Shown one piece after another: positions 45,582-53,171 of a DNA stretch of 64,000 nt; the first letter of the stretch is position 1, and each line of letters begins with the position of its first letter. This stretch comes from Pandoraea fibrosis (GTDB lineage: Bacteria > Pseudomonadota > Gammaproteobacteria > Burkholderiales > Burkholderiaceae). Location: assembly GCF_000807775.2 (NCBI RefSeq), contig NZ_CP047385.1, forward strand, positions 124,001-188,000, written 5' to 3'. Made by a program: the position numbers and the translations under genes. Under the pieces are notes generated by a model, which had not been told where the DNA came from, did not search any database, and saw only the letters and a list, made by a program, of their open reading frames with translations.

Positions 45582-46585
45582 GAATCGGCATCGTGAACGA
45601 TTCGGTCATTGCGGTCGAAGCGTTGCGTCGCACGCTCGCGCAACGTCCGGGATTCGAGGTGGCGTGGGTGGCGCACGACGGCGCACAGGCCGTGGCGATG
45701 TGCGCGAGCGTGCTGCCCGACATCGTGCTGATGGATCTCGTCATGCCGGTCATGGATGGCGTGGCCGCCACGCGCGAGATCATGCGCCGCACGCCCTGCC
45801 CGATTCTGATCGTGACGTCGGACGTTGGCCATCATGCGAGCCTCGTGTTCGATGCGATGGGCGCCGGTGCCGTCGACGCCGTCGATACCCCGGTGCTCGG
45901 GGCGTCGGATCTGGCGCGTCCGGCCTCGTCGCTGCTGGCGAAGATCGATGCCGTCGCCGCCCAGCAGGCCGATGCGCGGGTGCCGCAGCCGACGCTCGCG
46001 CCCGTTGCCGCCACGGGCACCGACGCGCTGGTTGCCATCGGCGCCTCCGCTGGCGGGCCGGCCGCGCTGGCCACGCTGCTCGGACGCCTGCCCGCGAACT
46101 TCGCGGCGGGTGTGATCGTCGTACAGCATGTGGACGATGCGTTTGCCCCCGGCATGGCGACCTGGCTCGATCAGCAGACACCGCTCACCGTGCGCCTGGC
46201 GCAGGCGGGCGAGCGTCCGGCGGCGGGGGTGGTGTTGCTGGCGGGCGGCAATCGTCACCTGCGTGTCGAGGCAAACGGCCGCTGCATGTATACCGACGAG
46301 CCGAAGGAGGCTGTGTATCGGCCCTCCATCGACGTCTTCCTGCGAAGCGTGGCCGAGAACTGGCGCTCGCGCGCGGTCGGTGTGCTGCTGACGGGCATGG
46401 GCCGCGATGGCGCATCCGGGCTCGGCGCCATGCGCACACAGGGCTTTATCACGATCGCGCAGGATCGCGCGACGAGCGCCGTGTATGGCATGCCGAAAGC
46501 GGCGGCCGAAGCGGGCGCGGCGTCGGAGATTCTGGCGCTGCCGACCATTGCGCCCCAGTTGGTGGCGCTGTTTGGAACCGTATGA
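45578..46585 (+). CDS. wspF: WspF, CheB-type methylesterase
   Basis: 335 residues. N-terminal receiver with phospho-Asp53 (LMDLVMPVMDG), a linker to about 145, then the methylesterase with catalytic Ser157 (AIGASAGGPAAL), His184 (VVQHVDDAF) and Asp277 (LTGMGRDGASGL). All catalytic residues are intact, so this copy should restrain signalling by demethylating WspA; loss of WspF in Pseudomonas gives constitutively high cyclic-di-GMP and wrinkly colonies. wspR starts 14 bp after its stop. Confidence 0.95.
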   Translation: MRIGIVNDSVIAVEALRRTLAQRPGFEVAWVAHDGAQAVAMCASVLPDIVLMDLVMPVMDGVAATREIMRRTPCPILIVTSDVGHHASLVFDAMGAGAVDAVDTPVLGASDLARPASSLLAKIDAVAAQQADARVPQPTLAPVAATGTDALVAIGASAGGPAALATLLGRLPANFAAGVIVVQHVDDAFAPGMATWLDQQTPLTVRLAQAGERPAAGVVLLAGGNRHLRVEANGRCMYTDEPKEAVYRPSIDVFLRSVAENWRSRAVGVLLTGMGRDGASGLGAMRTQGFITIAQDRATSAVYGMPKAAAEAGAASEILALPTIAPQLVALFGTV

Positions 46586-46598
46586 CAGGACGCAAATC

Positions 46599-47642
46599 AT
46601 GACGACAACTCCCCGCCAACCGAAGCCTGTGGAGCACGCGCTCGGTGCCGAGAACAGCCTGAACGATTCGTCGGCGATGGTGTTGCTTGTCGACGATCAG
46701 GCGATGGTCGGCGAAGCCATCCGTCGGGCGCTGGCCGGTGAAGCGAATATCGACTTTCACTATTGCTCGAATCCCGAAGACGCGCTGCGCGTGGCGGAAC
46801 AAACGCGCCCGACCGTGATCTTGCAGGACCTCGTCATGCCGGGCACCGACGGCCTGTCGCTGGTGCGCCAGTATCGCGCCAGCCCGCTCACGCGCGATAT
46901 TCCGATCATCGTGCTCTCGACGAAGGAAGAGTCGACGGTCAAGCGTGAGGCCTTCTCGGCGGGGGCGAACGACTATCTGGTCAAGCTGCCCGACACCATC
47001 GAGCTGGTCGCTCGCATTCGTTACCACTCGCGCTCGTACATGAACCTGCTCCAGCGCGACGAGGCATACCGCGCTCTGCGCGAGAGTCAGCAACAGTTGC
47101 TGGAAACGAATCTGGAGTTGCAGCGGCTCACGCATTCCGATGGCCTTACCGGACTGGCGAACCGCCGTTACTTCGACGAGTACTTCGGTGCGGAGTGGCG
47201 TCGTGCGTTGCGCGAGCAGCGCGAGATGGCGTTGCTGATGATCGACGTCGACAACTTCAAGATATACAACGATACCTACGGCCATATCGCGGGTGACGAC
47301 GTGCTGCGTCGCGTTGCCGCCACGATTGCCGATGCGGCGTCGCGTCCGGCCGACCTTGCGGCACGTTTCGGTGGCGAGGAGTTCGTGATGGTGCTGCCGA
47401 ACACGTCGGCGAGCGGCGCGGCGATCATTGCAGAGAAGGTACGCGCGCAGATCGACGCGATGGCAATTCCGCACGTAGGATCGGCCAACGGCCGCCACGT
47501 GACGATCAGCCTCGGCGGTGCCGCGTTGGTGCCGCGTACACACATGGCGTCGACCTCGTTGATCGAGTCGGCGGATCTGGCGCTCTATCGCGCCAAACAA
47601 CAGGGCAAGAATCGCGTGGAGATGCAGCCGGGCGCTTCCTGA
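46599..47642 (+). CDS. wspR: WspR, response-regulator diguanylate cyclase
   Basis: 347 residues from ATG 46599, the same length as P. aeruginosa WspR. Receiver domain with phospho-Asp77 (VILQDLVMPGTDG), a coiled-coil stalk (about 140-180, YRALRESQQQLLETNLELQR), then GGDEF domain with SDGLTGLANRRYFDEYF and the active loop GGEEF at 258-262. The inhibitory I-site is present (Arg-Pro-Ala-Asp, 249-252), so product feedback is expected. Phosphorylation by WspE drives clustering and synthesis of cyclic-di-GMP, favouring biofilm. Last conserved gene of the operon. Confidence 0.95.
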   Translation: MTTTPRQPKPVEHALGAENSLNDSSAMVLLVDDQAMVGEAIRRALAGEANIDFHYCSNPEDALRVAEQTRPTVILQDLVMPGTDGLSLVRQYRASPLTRDIPIIVLSTKEESTVKREAFSAGANDYLVKLPDTIELVARIRYHSRSYMNLLQRDEAYRALRESQQQLLETNLELQRLTHSDGLTGLANRRYFDEYFGAEWRRALREQREMALLMIDVDNFKIYNDTYGHIAGDDVLRRVAATIADAASRPADLAARFGGEEFVMVLPNTSASGAAIIAEKVRAQIDAMAIPHVGSANGRHVTISLGGAALVPRTHMASTSLIESADLALYRAKQQGKNRVEMQPGAS

Positions 47643-47657
47643 GCCTGAGGAGGGTAC

Positions 47658-48395
47658 ATGACCTTCGAGCTGTTCTATTGGCCGGGCCTGCAAGGGCGCG
47701 GCGAGTTCGTCCGCCTCGCTTTCGAGGCCACCGGCACGCCGTATGTGGAGATCGTGCAGGGCGACCGGCCCGGACAGGGCATGGACGGTCTGCTGCACAC
47801 GATGGACGATCCCGCGTGCATGGACCCTCCCTTTGCGCCGCCCTTCCTGCGTGTGGGCGATGAGTTGATCGGACAGACGGCAAACATACTGGCCTATCTC
47901 GGGCCTTTGCTTGGCCTCGTGGGTGAGTCACCCCGGGCGCGCCGTTGGGTCAACCAGTTGCAGCTCACCCTGGCCGATCTCGTGGCAGAAGTGCACGACG
48001 GCCATCATCCCATCGCGAGCCGTCTCTACTACAGCAATCAACGGGCGGAAGCGCGCAAGCGCACGGCAGATCTGATCGATTACCGGTTGCCGAAATTCTT
48101 TGGGTACTTCGAGCGCGTGCTGGAGAACAATCCGCACACAGGGGGTTGGCTTTCCGAAGGCGCGATGTCCTACGCCGACTTGTCGCTGTTTCAGGTCATC
48201 GAGGGGTTGCGGTACGCCTTCCCGCGTGCCATGTCGGGGTTCGCCAAGGCGTTTCCCCGCTGCCAGTCGGTGCATGACGCCGTAGCGCGCGTGCCATGGA
48301 TTGCGGCGTATCTGAAGTCGTCGCGCCGCCTTCCGTTCAACACCACCGGCATCTTCCGTCACTACAAGGAACTGGATCGCGCCTCGCCGTTCTGA
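47658..48395 (+). CDS. Glutathione S-transferase
   Basis: 245 residues with a strong ribosome site (GAGGAGG). N-terminal thioredoxin-like half (about 1-85) begins FELFYWPGLQGRGEFVRLAF, like sigma/pi-type enzymes with a catalytic Tyr near residue 7; the cis-Pro and Ser/Thr glutathione contacts lie in PPFLRVGDELIGQTANILAY. The helical C-terminal half (about 95-215) has WLSEGAMSYADLSLFQVIEG with the capping Asp. It lies 15 bp after wspR and is probably co-transcribed, although it is not a usual Wsp component. Substrate is unknown. Confidence 0.87.
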   Translation: MTFELFYWPGLQGRGEFVRLAFEATGTPYVEIVQGDRPGQGMDGLLHTMDDPACMDPPFAPPFLRVGDELIGQTANILAYLGPLLGLVGESPRARRWVNQLQLTLADLVAEVHDGHHPIASRLYYSNQRAEARKRTADLIDYRLPKFFGYFERVLENNPHTGGWLSEGAMSYADLSLFQVIEGLRYAFPRAMSGFAKAFPRCQSVHDAVARVPWIAAYLKSSRRLPFNTTGIFRHYKELDRASPF

Positions 48396-48408
48396 CGCGG
48401 CGCCTGCG

Positions 48409-48996
48409 TCATTCAGGGAGTGTCGTATCGCCCGCGTTGAGCGGCCGTTGCATGAGAACGGTGTCGACCCAGCGGCCGAACTTGAAGCCGACGGACTTGA
48501 GCACGCCTGCCGGCACGAAGCCGCACGCCGTGTGCAGACCGAGCGACGCCGCGTTGCCGCTATCGCCGACGTTCGCGATCAACTGCCGCCACGGCCCCGC
48601 TTCGCAACGTGCAATGAGGGTGAGCAGCAACGCGCGGCCAACGCCCTGTCCGGTGGCGTCGGAGGCGATGTACACCGAGTCTTCGAGCGTGAACCGATAG
48701 GCCGAGCGCGGCCGGTAGTGCGTGGCATACGCGTAGCCGAGCACCTTGCCATCGCGTTCGGCAACGAGGTACGGCAGCCCGGCGTCGAGCACCTTCGCGC
48801 AACGTGCGCGCATCTCGGTCTCGTCGGGCGGCACTTCCTCGAACGATGCGGAACCGGTAAGCACGTGATGGGCGTAAATCGCCGTAATGGCGGGCAGGTC
48901 GTCGTCGCGCACGGCGCGTACCGCGCATGCGCAGCGCGCCAGTTTGACGCCGATTCGTTGTGGTGCACCGGATGCGTGGGAGGAAGATGACGGCAT
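48409..48996 (-). CDS. GNAT N-acetyltransferase (phosphinothricin acetyltransferase type)
   Basis: 195 residues. After about 22 leader residues comes the GNAT core: VRAVRDDDLPAITAIYAHHV, TGSASFEEVPPDETEM and VLGYAYATHYRPRSAYRFT. EDSVYIASDATGQGVGRALL contains the acetyl-CoA loop, and ANVGDSGNAASLGLHTACGF with VGFKFGRWVDTVLMQR completes the Pat/MnaT subgroup pattern. Members acetylate phosphinothricin, methionine sulfone/sulfoximine or related amino acids in the cytosol. Convergent with the GST gene, 13 bp between stop codons. Start may be shorter. Confidence 0.87.
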   Translation of the reverse strand: MPSSSSHASGAPQRIGVKLARCACAVRAVRDDDLPAITAIYAHHVLTGSASFEEVPPDETEMRARCAKVLDAGLPYLVAERDGKVLGYAYATHYRPRSAYRFTLEDSVYIASDATGQGVGRALLLTLIARCEAGPWRQLIANVGDSGNAASLGLHTACGFVPAGVLKSVGFKFGRWVDTVLMQRPLNAGDTTLPE

Positions 48997-49063
48997 ACGA
49001 AAAGGTCAGGACGTTGATTTTCTACCAGCGAACGCGTTCGTTAATGAAACTCGCTCGTTAAAC

Positions 49064-49660
49064 TTATGCGGTGCTGCGAACGAAGGCGAGCAACAGCGTG
49101 TAGTCACCGCTATCGGCAGCGCGCAGCGCGGTTAAATATCGCGCGCGAGCGTTGTCGGCTTCGACGAGGTTGCCCCCACCGCCCCACGTGAATGGAGAGG
49201 CTTTCATCTCTCGCAAAAGCGCATCAGCCATCATTCGCGAGTGTCGACCATTTCCATTGGGAAACGGGTGAATCCAGACCAACTCACGATGAAATCGGGT
49301 CGCGATTTCATCCGGTGGGAAGACCTCGTTTTCGACCCAGTAGCGCACGTTGTCGAAAAGGTCGCGCAGCCTGACGCTCACCTGTGTCCAATCGCATCCG
49401 ATGTTTTTATCGGACTTTCGGAATGTACCGGCCCAAGCCCACGTTTTATCGAACATCTTCTTGTGCAGTGTGCGGCAGAAATCTTCACTGAGCACCTCCA
49501 GCTTGCGGGCACTGCGAAGCCAGGTCACTGCCGCGAGGATGTTCTCCTGCTCCCAGTCGTTAAGCTCACTCTTCGTGGCCAAGTGCGTTGGTTTTAATCC
49601 AGCAACTTCGTCGGGATCGAGAGGTGTTTGCCCCTCTTGCTCGTCAAAATTTATCGCCAT
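49064..49660 (-). CDS. Fic-domain protein, 'mobile mystery protein B' family
   Basis: 198 residues from ATG 49660; an ATG at 49672 would add 4. The Fic motif is complete at residues 131-139 (HPFPNGNGR), with FHRELVWI before it and HSRMMADALL after, so AMP (or another NMP) transfer to a target hydroxyl is possible. The N-terminal part (TPLDPDEVAGLKPTHLATKS and LEVLSEDFCRTLHKKMF) is typical of the mobile mystery B family. I do not see the (S/T)xxxE(G/N) inhibitory motif in it or in its partner. Its start overlaps the end of the upstream gene (49651-49660), so the two are a coupled pair. Base composition is less GC-rich than neighbours. Confidence 0.88.
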   Translation of the reverse strand: MAINFDEQEGQTPLDPDEVAGLKPTHLATKSELNDWEQENILAAVTWLRSARKLEVLSEDFCRTLHKKMFDKTWAWAGTFRKSDKNIGCDWTQVSVRLRDLFDNVRYWVENEVFPPDEIATRFHRELVWIHPFPNGNGRHSRMMADALLREMKASPFTWGGGGNLVEADNARARYLTALRAADSGDYTLLLAFVRSTA

Positions 49661-50112
49661 AGTGCTGACCATCGACCGCGAAGCAACTCTTGTGCGCGTT
49701 GGTCAACCTGTTGGCGAAGGCGTTCAGTTGTCGGGCGTTGGTCTTCCAAACTCATGGTGTGTGCTACGCCGCCGACTTCCTGCAGTGCGATGGCGTGCGC
49801 CCGCTCTATGACCACTTGCGTGAGTGGCCTGCGGGGTACCAGGGCATACACGAGCTCACAGTCCAATCCTTCTGCCAGCTTGCGCAGTTGCCCTAGCGTG
49901 ATTCGTTCATCCGCTTCCGCTTGCTCGGACTTATGCAGTGTCGGCGCAGAGATGCCTAGGCGCTCGGCCTGTTGCCGCTCTGTCAGGCCTAGTGATTCTC
50001 GAATGAGCTTCAACCAGCCCCGAGGTGGCGCCCGGCGCTTCGTCAATTCGGCATACGCTTCGGTCGATTTCTGAACTTGTTCGAGCCGGAGTTGATTCAT
50101 CCTTGCATTCAT
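49651..50112 (-). CDS. XRE-type DNA-binding protein, 'mobile mystery protein A' family
   Basis: 153 residues. A central helix-turn-helix (about 30-85) reads LIRESLGLTERQQAERLGIS, APTLHKSEQAEADERITLGQ and LRKLAEGLDCELVYALVPRR, the Cro/CI type. The flanking MNQLRLEQVQKSTEAYAELT and the tail KIxx-free helix (TERLRQQVDQRAQELLRGRW) complete the mobile mystery A pattern. It lies upstream of and overlaps the Fic gene, like an antitoxin/regulator ahead of its toxin. The AT-rich region just upstream carries repeated GCTA/TAGC half-sites, which suggests autoregulation. In this family the pair often occurs on mobile or accessory DNA. Confidence 0.85.
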   Translation of the reverse strand: MNARMNQLRLEQVQKSTEAYAELTKRRAPPRGWLKLIRESLGLTERQQAERLGISAPTLHKSEQAEADERITLGQLRKLAEGLDCELVYALVPRRPLTQVVIERAHAIALQEVGGVAHTMSLEDQRPTTERLRQQVDQRAQELLRGRWSALWR

Positions 50113-50461
50113 TTGCTTGCCTACGAGCTAACAAAAAACAAAAATATAGTAGCCTATGGGCAAGCAAGATGCAAATAATTGCTAGCTTATGTGCTATCAG
50201 AATAATTTCATTTGATACCCTATAAGCTACTGAAAAGGGAAGAAAGCGGACCCCGAGCGACGTGCGAACCGCTGACGGGTGAAAAGTTGCCCCATTCCAC
50301 CACCTCGGCACTGAGCCGATTTCCACGGCATTCCGGATAGCCAATTTCACAGTGAGCCGGCTTTCAGCAGCAGGCCCAGGACTGCCAGCAGTTTGCGCCG
50401 TGCCGATTCATAAGAAAAGCTGGTACTGGTTATGAATTGCATAAGCAGTACTTTGAGATGC
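50113..50461. promoter_or_regulatory. Low-GC promoter region of the mystery A/B pair with GCTA/TAGC repeats
   Basis: 349 bp without a supported gene. Between 50127 and 50229 the tetranucleotide GCTA or TAGC occurs six times (GCTA at 50127, 50181, 50193 and 50226; TAGC at 50150 and 50183), including the perfect inverted repeat TAGCTTAT (50183-50190) and ATAAGCTA (50222-50229). Less than one would be expected by chance. This looks like an operator array for the adjacent helix-turn-helix protein. The remainder, to 50461, is GC-richer and contains a possible tRNA-Leu scrap. A 63-codon frame at 50347-50538 overlaps the next gene and is not supported. Confidence 0.5.
50294..50309 (-). other. Possible 5' remnant of a tRNA-Leu gene
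   Basis: On the minus strand the 16 bases from 50309 to 50294 read GCCGAGGTGGTGGAAT, identical to the first 16 bases of common bacterial tRNA-Leu genes (acceptor arm plus start of the D arm). The match breaks down after this: no anticodon arm, no complementary acceptor strand CCTCGGC and no CCA follow within 90 bp, so it is not a functional tRNA. It could be an attachment-site scar or a chance match. Confidence 0.3.
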
Positions 50462-51874
50462 TCACGCGCCGCGCACGCCTTCTTCGCCGGTGGCTCCTGC
50501 GCCAGACGCCACGTCACCGGTGGCATTCGACTCGGCATTCATGGCGTCGAGGCGCTGGCGCACGAAGCCGATGTGCTCGCGCAGCACGTAAAACTGATCG
50601 GCGTAGGCCAGTGGAATCTTCAGGCGGTTCACGGCGGCTTCGATGGCATCGAGCCGGTGGCGCAGGCTACGGTATTCGGTGTGCGCATCGTCGGCTAGCG
50701 CTTCGCGTTCCAACGCGATCAGCGCGCCGTACCAGCGGTACAACCGCGATTTCACGCGCCAGCTATACAGCGACGGCACCAGCCGGAAGGCCGGAATCAA
50801 CACCACGATGATCGGCACCAGCAGCACAACGATGCGGTCGGCGAGGCTCGCAATCCAGAACGGCAAATGTCGGTACAGGAAGCCCTTGCCTGACTGGTAG
50901 TAACGCGCGGCGTCGTCGGAAATCGGGAATTCGTGCACCTGTGCCGACGGGAATTCGCCGGCGCGTTGCAACACATTGGCCTTGCCGTGCACCTCCTTCG
51001 CAGCTTCGATCAGCAGGTCAGAGAGCGCCGGATGCAGGCTGTCGCGCGCCACAAGCTCAACCGTCGGGCTGATGACGTGTACAGGATGTGCCGGGAGGTT
51101 GCGTCCGAGGTCGAAGACGCCGCGCGGCAACGTGAGCTGATTCAGATAGGTGAAGCGACGCGTGTACGCATCGGCCTGCGCGAAGTCCATCAGATGCACG
51201 CCGGGGGTGCGGATCAATTTGCCCATGGTCGGGCCGGTGGCGGTGTCGCCGGTGAGCATGGCGGCGTCGACACGGCCGTCGGTCAGCGCCTGCGCTGCCT
51301 CTTGCCCGTCGTAAGCGGTGAGGGTCGTCGAGCCGCCCGGCTCGATGCCGTTGGCCTTGAGCAGCGTGAGCGACAACGCACGGGCACCACTGCCTTCGCG
51401 ACCGATGGCAATGCGCTTGCCCGTCAGGTCCGACAGTTTGGTCACGCGCTCGCCGCGATAGAACACGGAGATCGGCGCGTAGAAGACACTGCCAAGCGAG
51501 ACGAGGCCATCGACATCGAGGCCTTGCGAAACACCGCCCTGCACCAGCCCGAGGTCGACGTTCTGCTTCTCGTCGGCGAGCCGCTCGACGTTCTGGCGCG
51601 AGCCTTCGGAGGGGAGCACGTTGAGCGTGATGCCGTCGCGCGCGAGGATAGTCTTGTAGCGTTGCGCGGCGTTCCAGAAGGAACTGCCTTCCGGCCCGGC
51701 ACTGAGGGTCACGGTGCGCGGCGGCGCCGGCTTCACCAGCCATACGGCGAGCCAGATGGCCGCAATCGAGACGAGCACGACAGGGCCGAAAGACACGGCG
51801 AGATCGCGCCAGGAGATCGCGACGAAGCGCGCACGGAGTCGCCGGTGGGCGGGTTGGTTCGAGTCGGTCGTCAT
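50462..51874 (-). CDS. TAXI-family solute-binding protein (TRAP-associated), membrane-anchored
   Basis: 470 residues. An uncleaved-looking N-terminal helix (SFGPVVLVSIAAIWLAVWLV, about 29-48) is followed by a TAXI binding domain (about 50-325): TVTLSAGPEGSSFWNAAQRY, LNVLPSEGSRQNVERL, VDLGLVQGGVSQGL, GKRIAIGREGSGARALSLTL, DAAMLTGDTATG. A second helix lies near 350 (IVVLLVPIIVVLIPAFRLVP), then a cytoplasmic helical tail with a likely coiled coil (YRSLRHRLDAIEAAVNRLKI). The extra membrane helix and tail are longer than a simple binding protein and hint at a sensor or scaffold role. No TRAP membrane subunits are adjacent. Confidence 0.82.
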   Translation of the reverse strand: MTTDSNQPAHRRLRARFVAISWRDLAVSFGPVVLVSIAAIWLAVWLVKPAPPRTVTLSAGPEGSSFWNAAQRYKTILARDGITLNVLPSEGSRQNVERLADEKQNVDLGLVQGGVSQGLDVDGLVSLGSVFYAPISVFYRGERVTKLSDLTGKRIAIGREGSGARALSLTLLKANGIEPGGSTTLTAYDGQEAAQALTDGRVDAAMLTGDTATGPTMGKLIRTPGVHLMDFAQADAYTRRFTYLNQLTLPRGVFDLGRNLPAHPVHVISPTVELVARDSLHPALSDLLIEAAKEVHGKANVLQRAGEFPSAQVHEFPISDDAARYYQSGKGFLYRHLPFWIASLADRIVVLLVPIIVVLIPAFRLVPSLYSWRVKSRLYRWYGALIALEREALADDAHTEYRSLRHRLDAIEAAVNRLKIPLAYADQFYVLREHIGFVRQRLDAMNAESNATGDVASGAGATGEEGVRGA

Positions 51875-51974
51875 CTAACAGGCAGGAATATCCAACACCC
51901 GGCCGATCATACGCCATCTGCGGCATCGCGCTTCAGCATTCCGCCTTGGCGTCACGTTCCGCGGTGTGGCCGGA

Positions 51975-52895
51975 TCAGCGGTGGGCAAGACTTTGCGCGA
52001 GTTGTTTCCAGAGGTGATCGGCGGCAGGCGACAGACGCCGTCCCACGCGCGTCATCATCTGGCTGGAGAAACCCGTCGCAATCGGATGGTCGATGGGCAC
52101 GGCAACCAACTCGCCGAGTTCGATGCCACGCCGCGCGGTGATTGCCGACATGAAAGCTACGCCGAGGCCGGCCGCCGCGAGCGTCTGCGCAGTGTTGAAC
52201 AGATCGACGCGATAGGCAGGAATCACGTTCAGACGCGCAGTGTCGAGCACCGAGTGCACGAAGTGCTGTACGCCGTGCGCCTCGGTCATGAAGATGAGCC
52301 GCTCGTGCGCCAGTTCCGAGGGCGGCACGCTCGGCATCTTGGCGAAGCGGTGTGTGGGCGCGACCACCGCGCACAATGCCTTTGCTGCGAACGGATGAAT
52401 ACGCATCGCGGGATCGTCTGCCGAGCGTGCGCACAATCCGATATCGACGACATCGTCACGCACGAGCGAGAGCACCACGGGGGTAGGGCCGGAGCGAATC
52501 TCGACGAGGATGTCCGGATAGCTCATCGAAAAGCGCTGCAAGGCCTGCGCGATCAGCCGGCCGATGAAACCCTCTCCCACGCCGATGGCGACCCTGCCGC
52601 GCTTCAGATGCCGGTATTCCTCCAGCCGTGCCGACAGATCGCGCTGACGACGCTGGCCGTCGCGGTAATAGTCGATGAGCACCTGTCCGATCTCGGTCAC
52701 GCTGACGTTGCGTCCGCGCCGCTCGATCAGCGGAAAACGCAAACGCCGCTCCAGCGCCGCGATCTGTCGGCTGACCACGGACGGATTCACGCCCAGTGCT
52801 TCGGCAGCCATGCGCACACCGCCTGTCGAGGCAATTTCGGCGAGATATTTGAGCGGGCGCTCGCCAATGTCGTCCATCCACGACTCGTTTGTCAT
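51975..52895 (-). CDS. LysR-type regulator
   Basis: 306 residues. N-terminal MTNESWMDDIGERPLKYLAE, helix-turn-helix RMAAEALGVNPSVVSRQIAA, then the effector domain VAIGVGEGFIGRLIAQALQR. Divergent from the M20 amidohydrolase/MHS transporter operon starting at 53172, with 276 bp between them including a short inverted repeat (53097-53113). It is the probable regulator of that operon. It lies about 100 bp upstream of the TAXI gene on the same strand, so the two may be co-transcribed. Confidence 0.83.
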   Translation of the reverse strand: MTNESWMDDIGERPLKYLAEIASTGGVRMAAEALGVNPSVVSRQIAALERRLRFPLIERRGRNVSVTEIGQVLIDYYRDGQRRQRDLSARLEEYRHLKRGRVAIGVGEGFIGRLIAQALQRFSMSYPDILVEIRSGPTPVVLSLVRDDVVDIGLCARSADDPAMRIHPFAAKALCAVVAPTHRFAKMPSVPPSELAHERLIFMTEAHGVQHFVHSVLDTARLNVIPAYRVDLFNTAQTLAAAGLGVAFMSAITARRGIELGELVAVPIDHPIATGFSSQMMTRVGRRLSPAADHLWKQLAQSLAHR

Positions 52896-53096
52896 GTTCG
52901 TTTCACTGTTGGGGCTCGAATGCGTTCGAGAGATGACGTCGACCTGACCAGGGCATGGCGCCGGTGACTGCCGCGGGGGCTCGGAAAGTGGCCGGAAAAC
53001 TCATCAAGTCTTTGAATCAACGCTGGTTTTTTTCATCGATACCGACATCCTGAGGGCGTCGTGCCGCCATCGATTGTTGACTTCAGAGCAACATTT

Positions 53097-53113
53097 TGAC
53101 GTGGTTTGCGTCA
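53097..53113. promoter_or_regulatory. Candidate LysR site upstream of amidohydrolase operon
   Basis: TGACG (53097-53101), seven bases, CGTCA (53109-53113), 59 bp before the M20 start. It has the overall length of a LysR site, but the arms are only 5 bp, so this is weak. Confidence 0.3.
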
Positions 53114-53171
53114 TGGGTCGAGATTTTCGTCGGTGCAATACTCCGCGTTATTCAAAAGAGAGGAGCCCCCG

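Noticed and set aside
49931..50350. 139-codon minus-strand frame spanning the mystery A promoter
   Set aside because: It is out of frame with mystery protein A, crosses its promoter, and part of it reads like the translated tRNA-type peptide that often appears in spurious frames.
50347..50538. 63-codon minus-strand frame
   Set aside because: It overlaps the 3' end of the TAXI gene in another frame and lacks a ribosome site.
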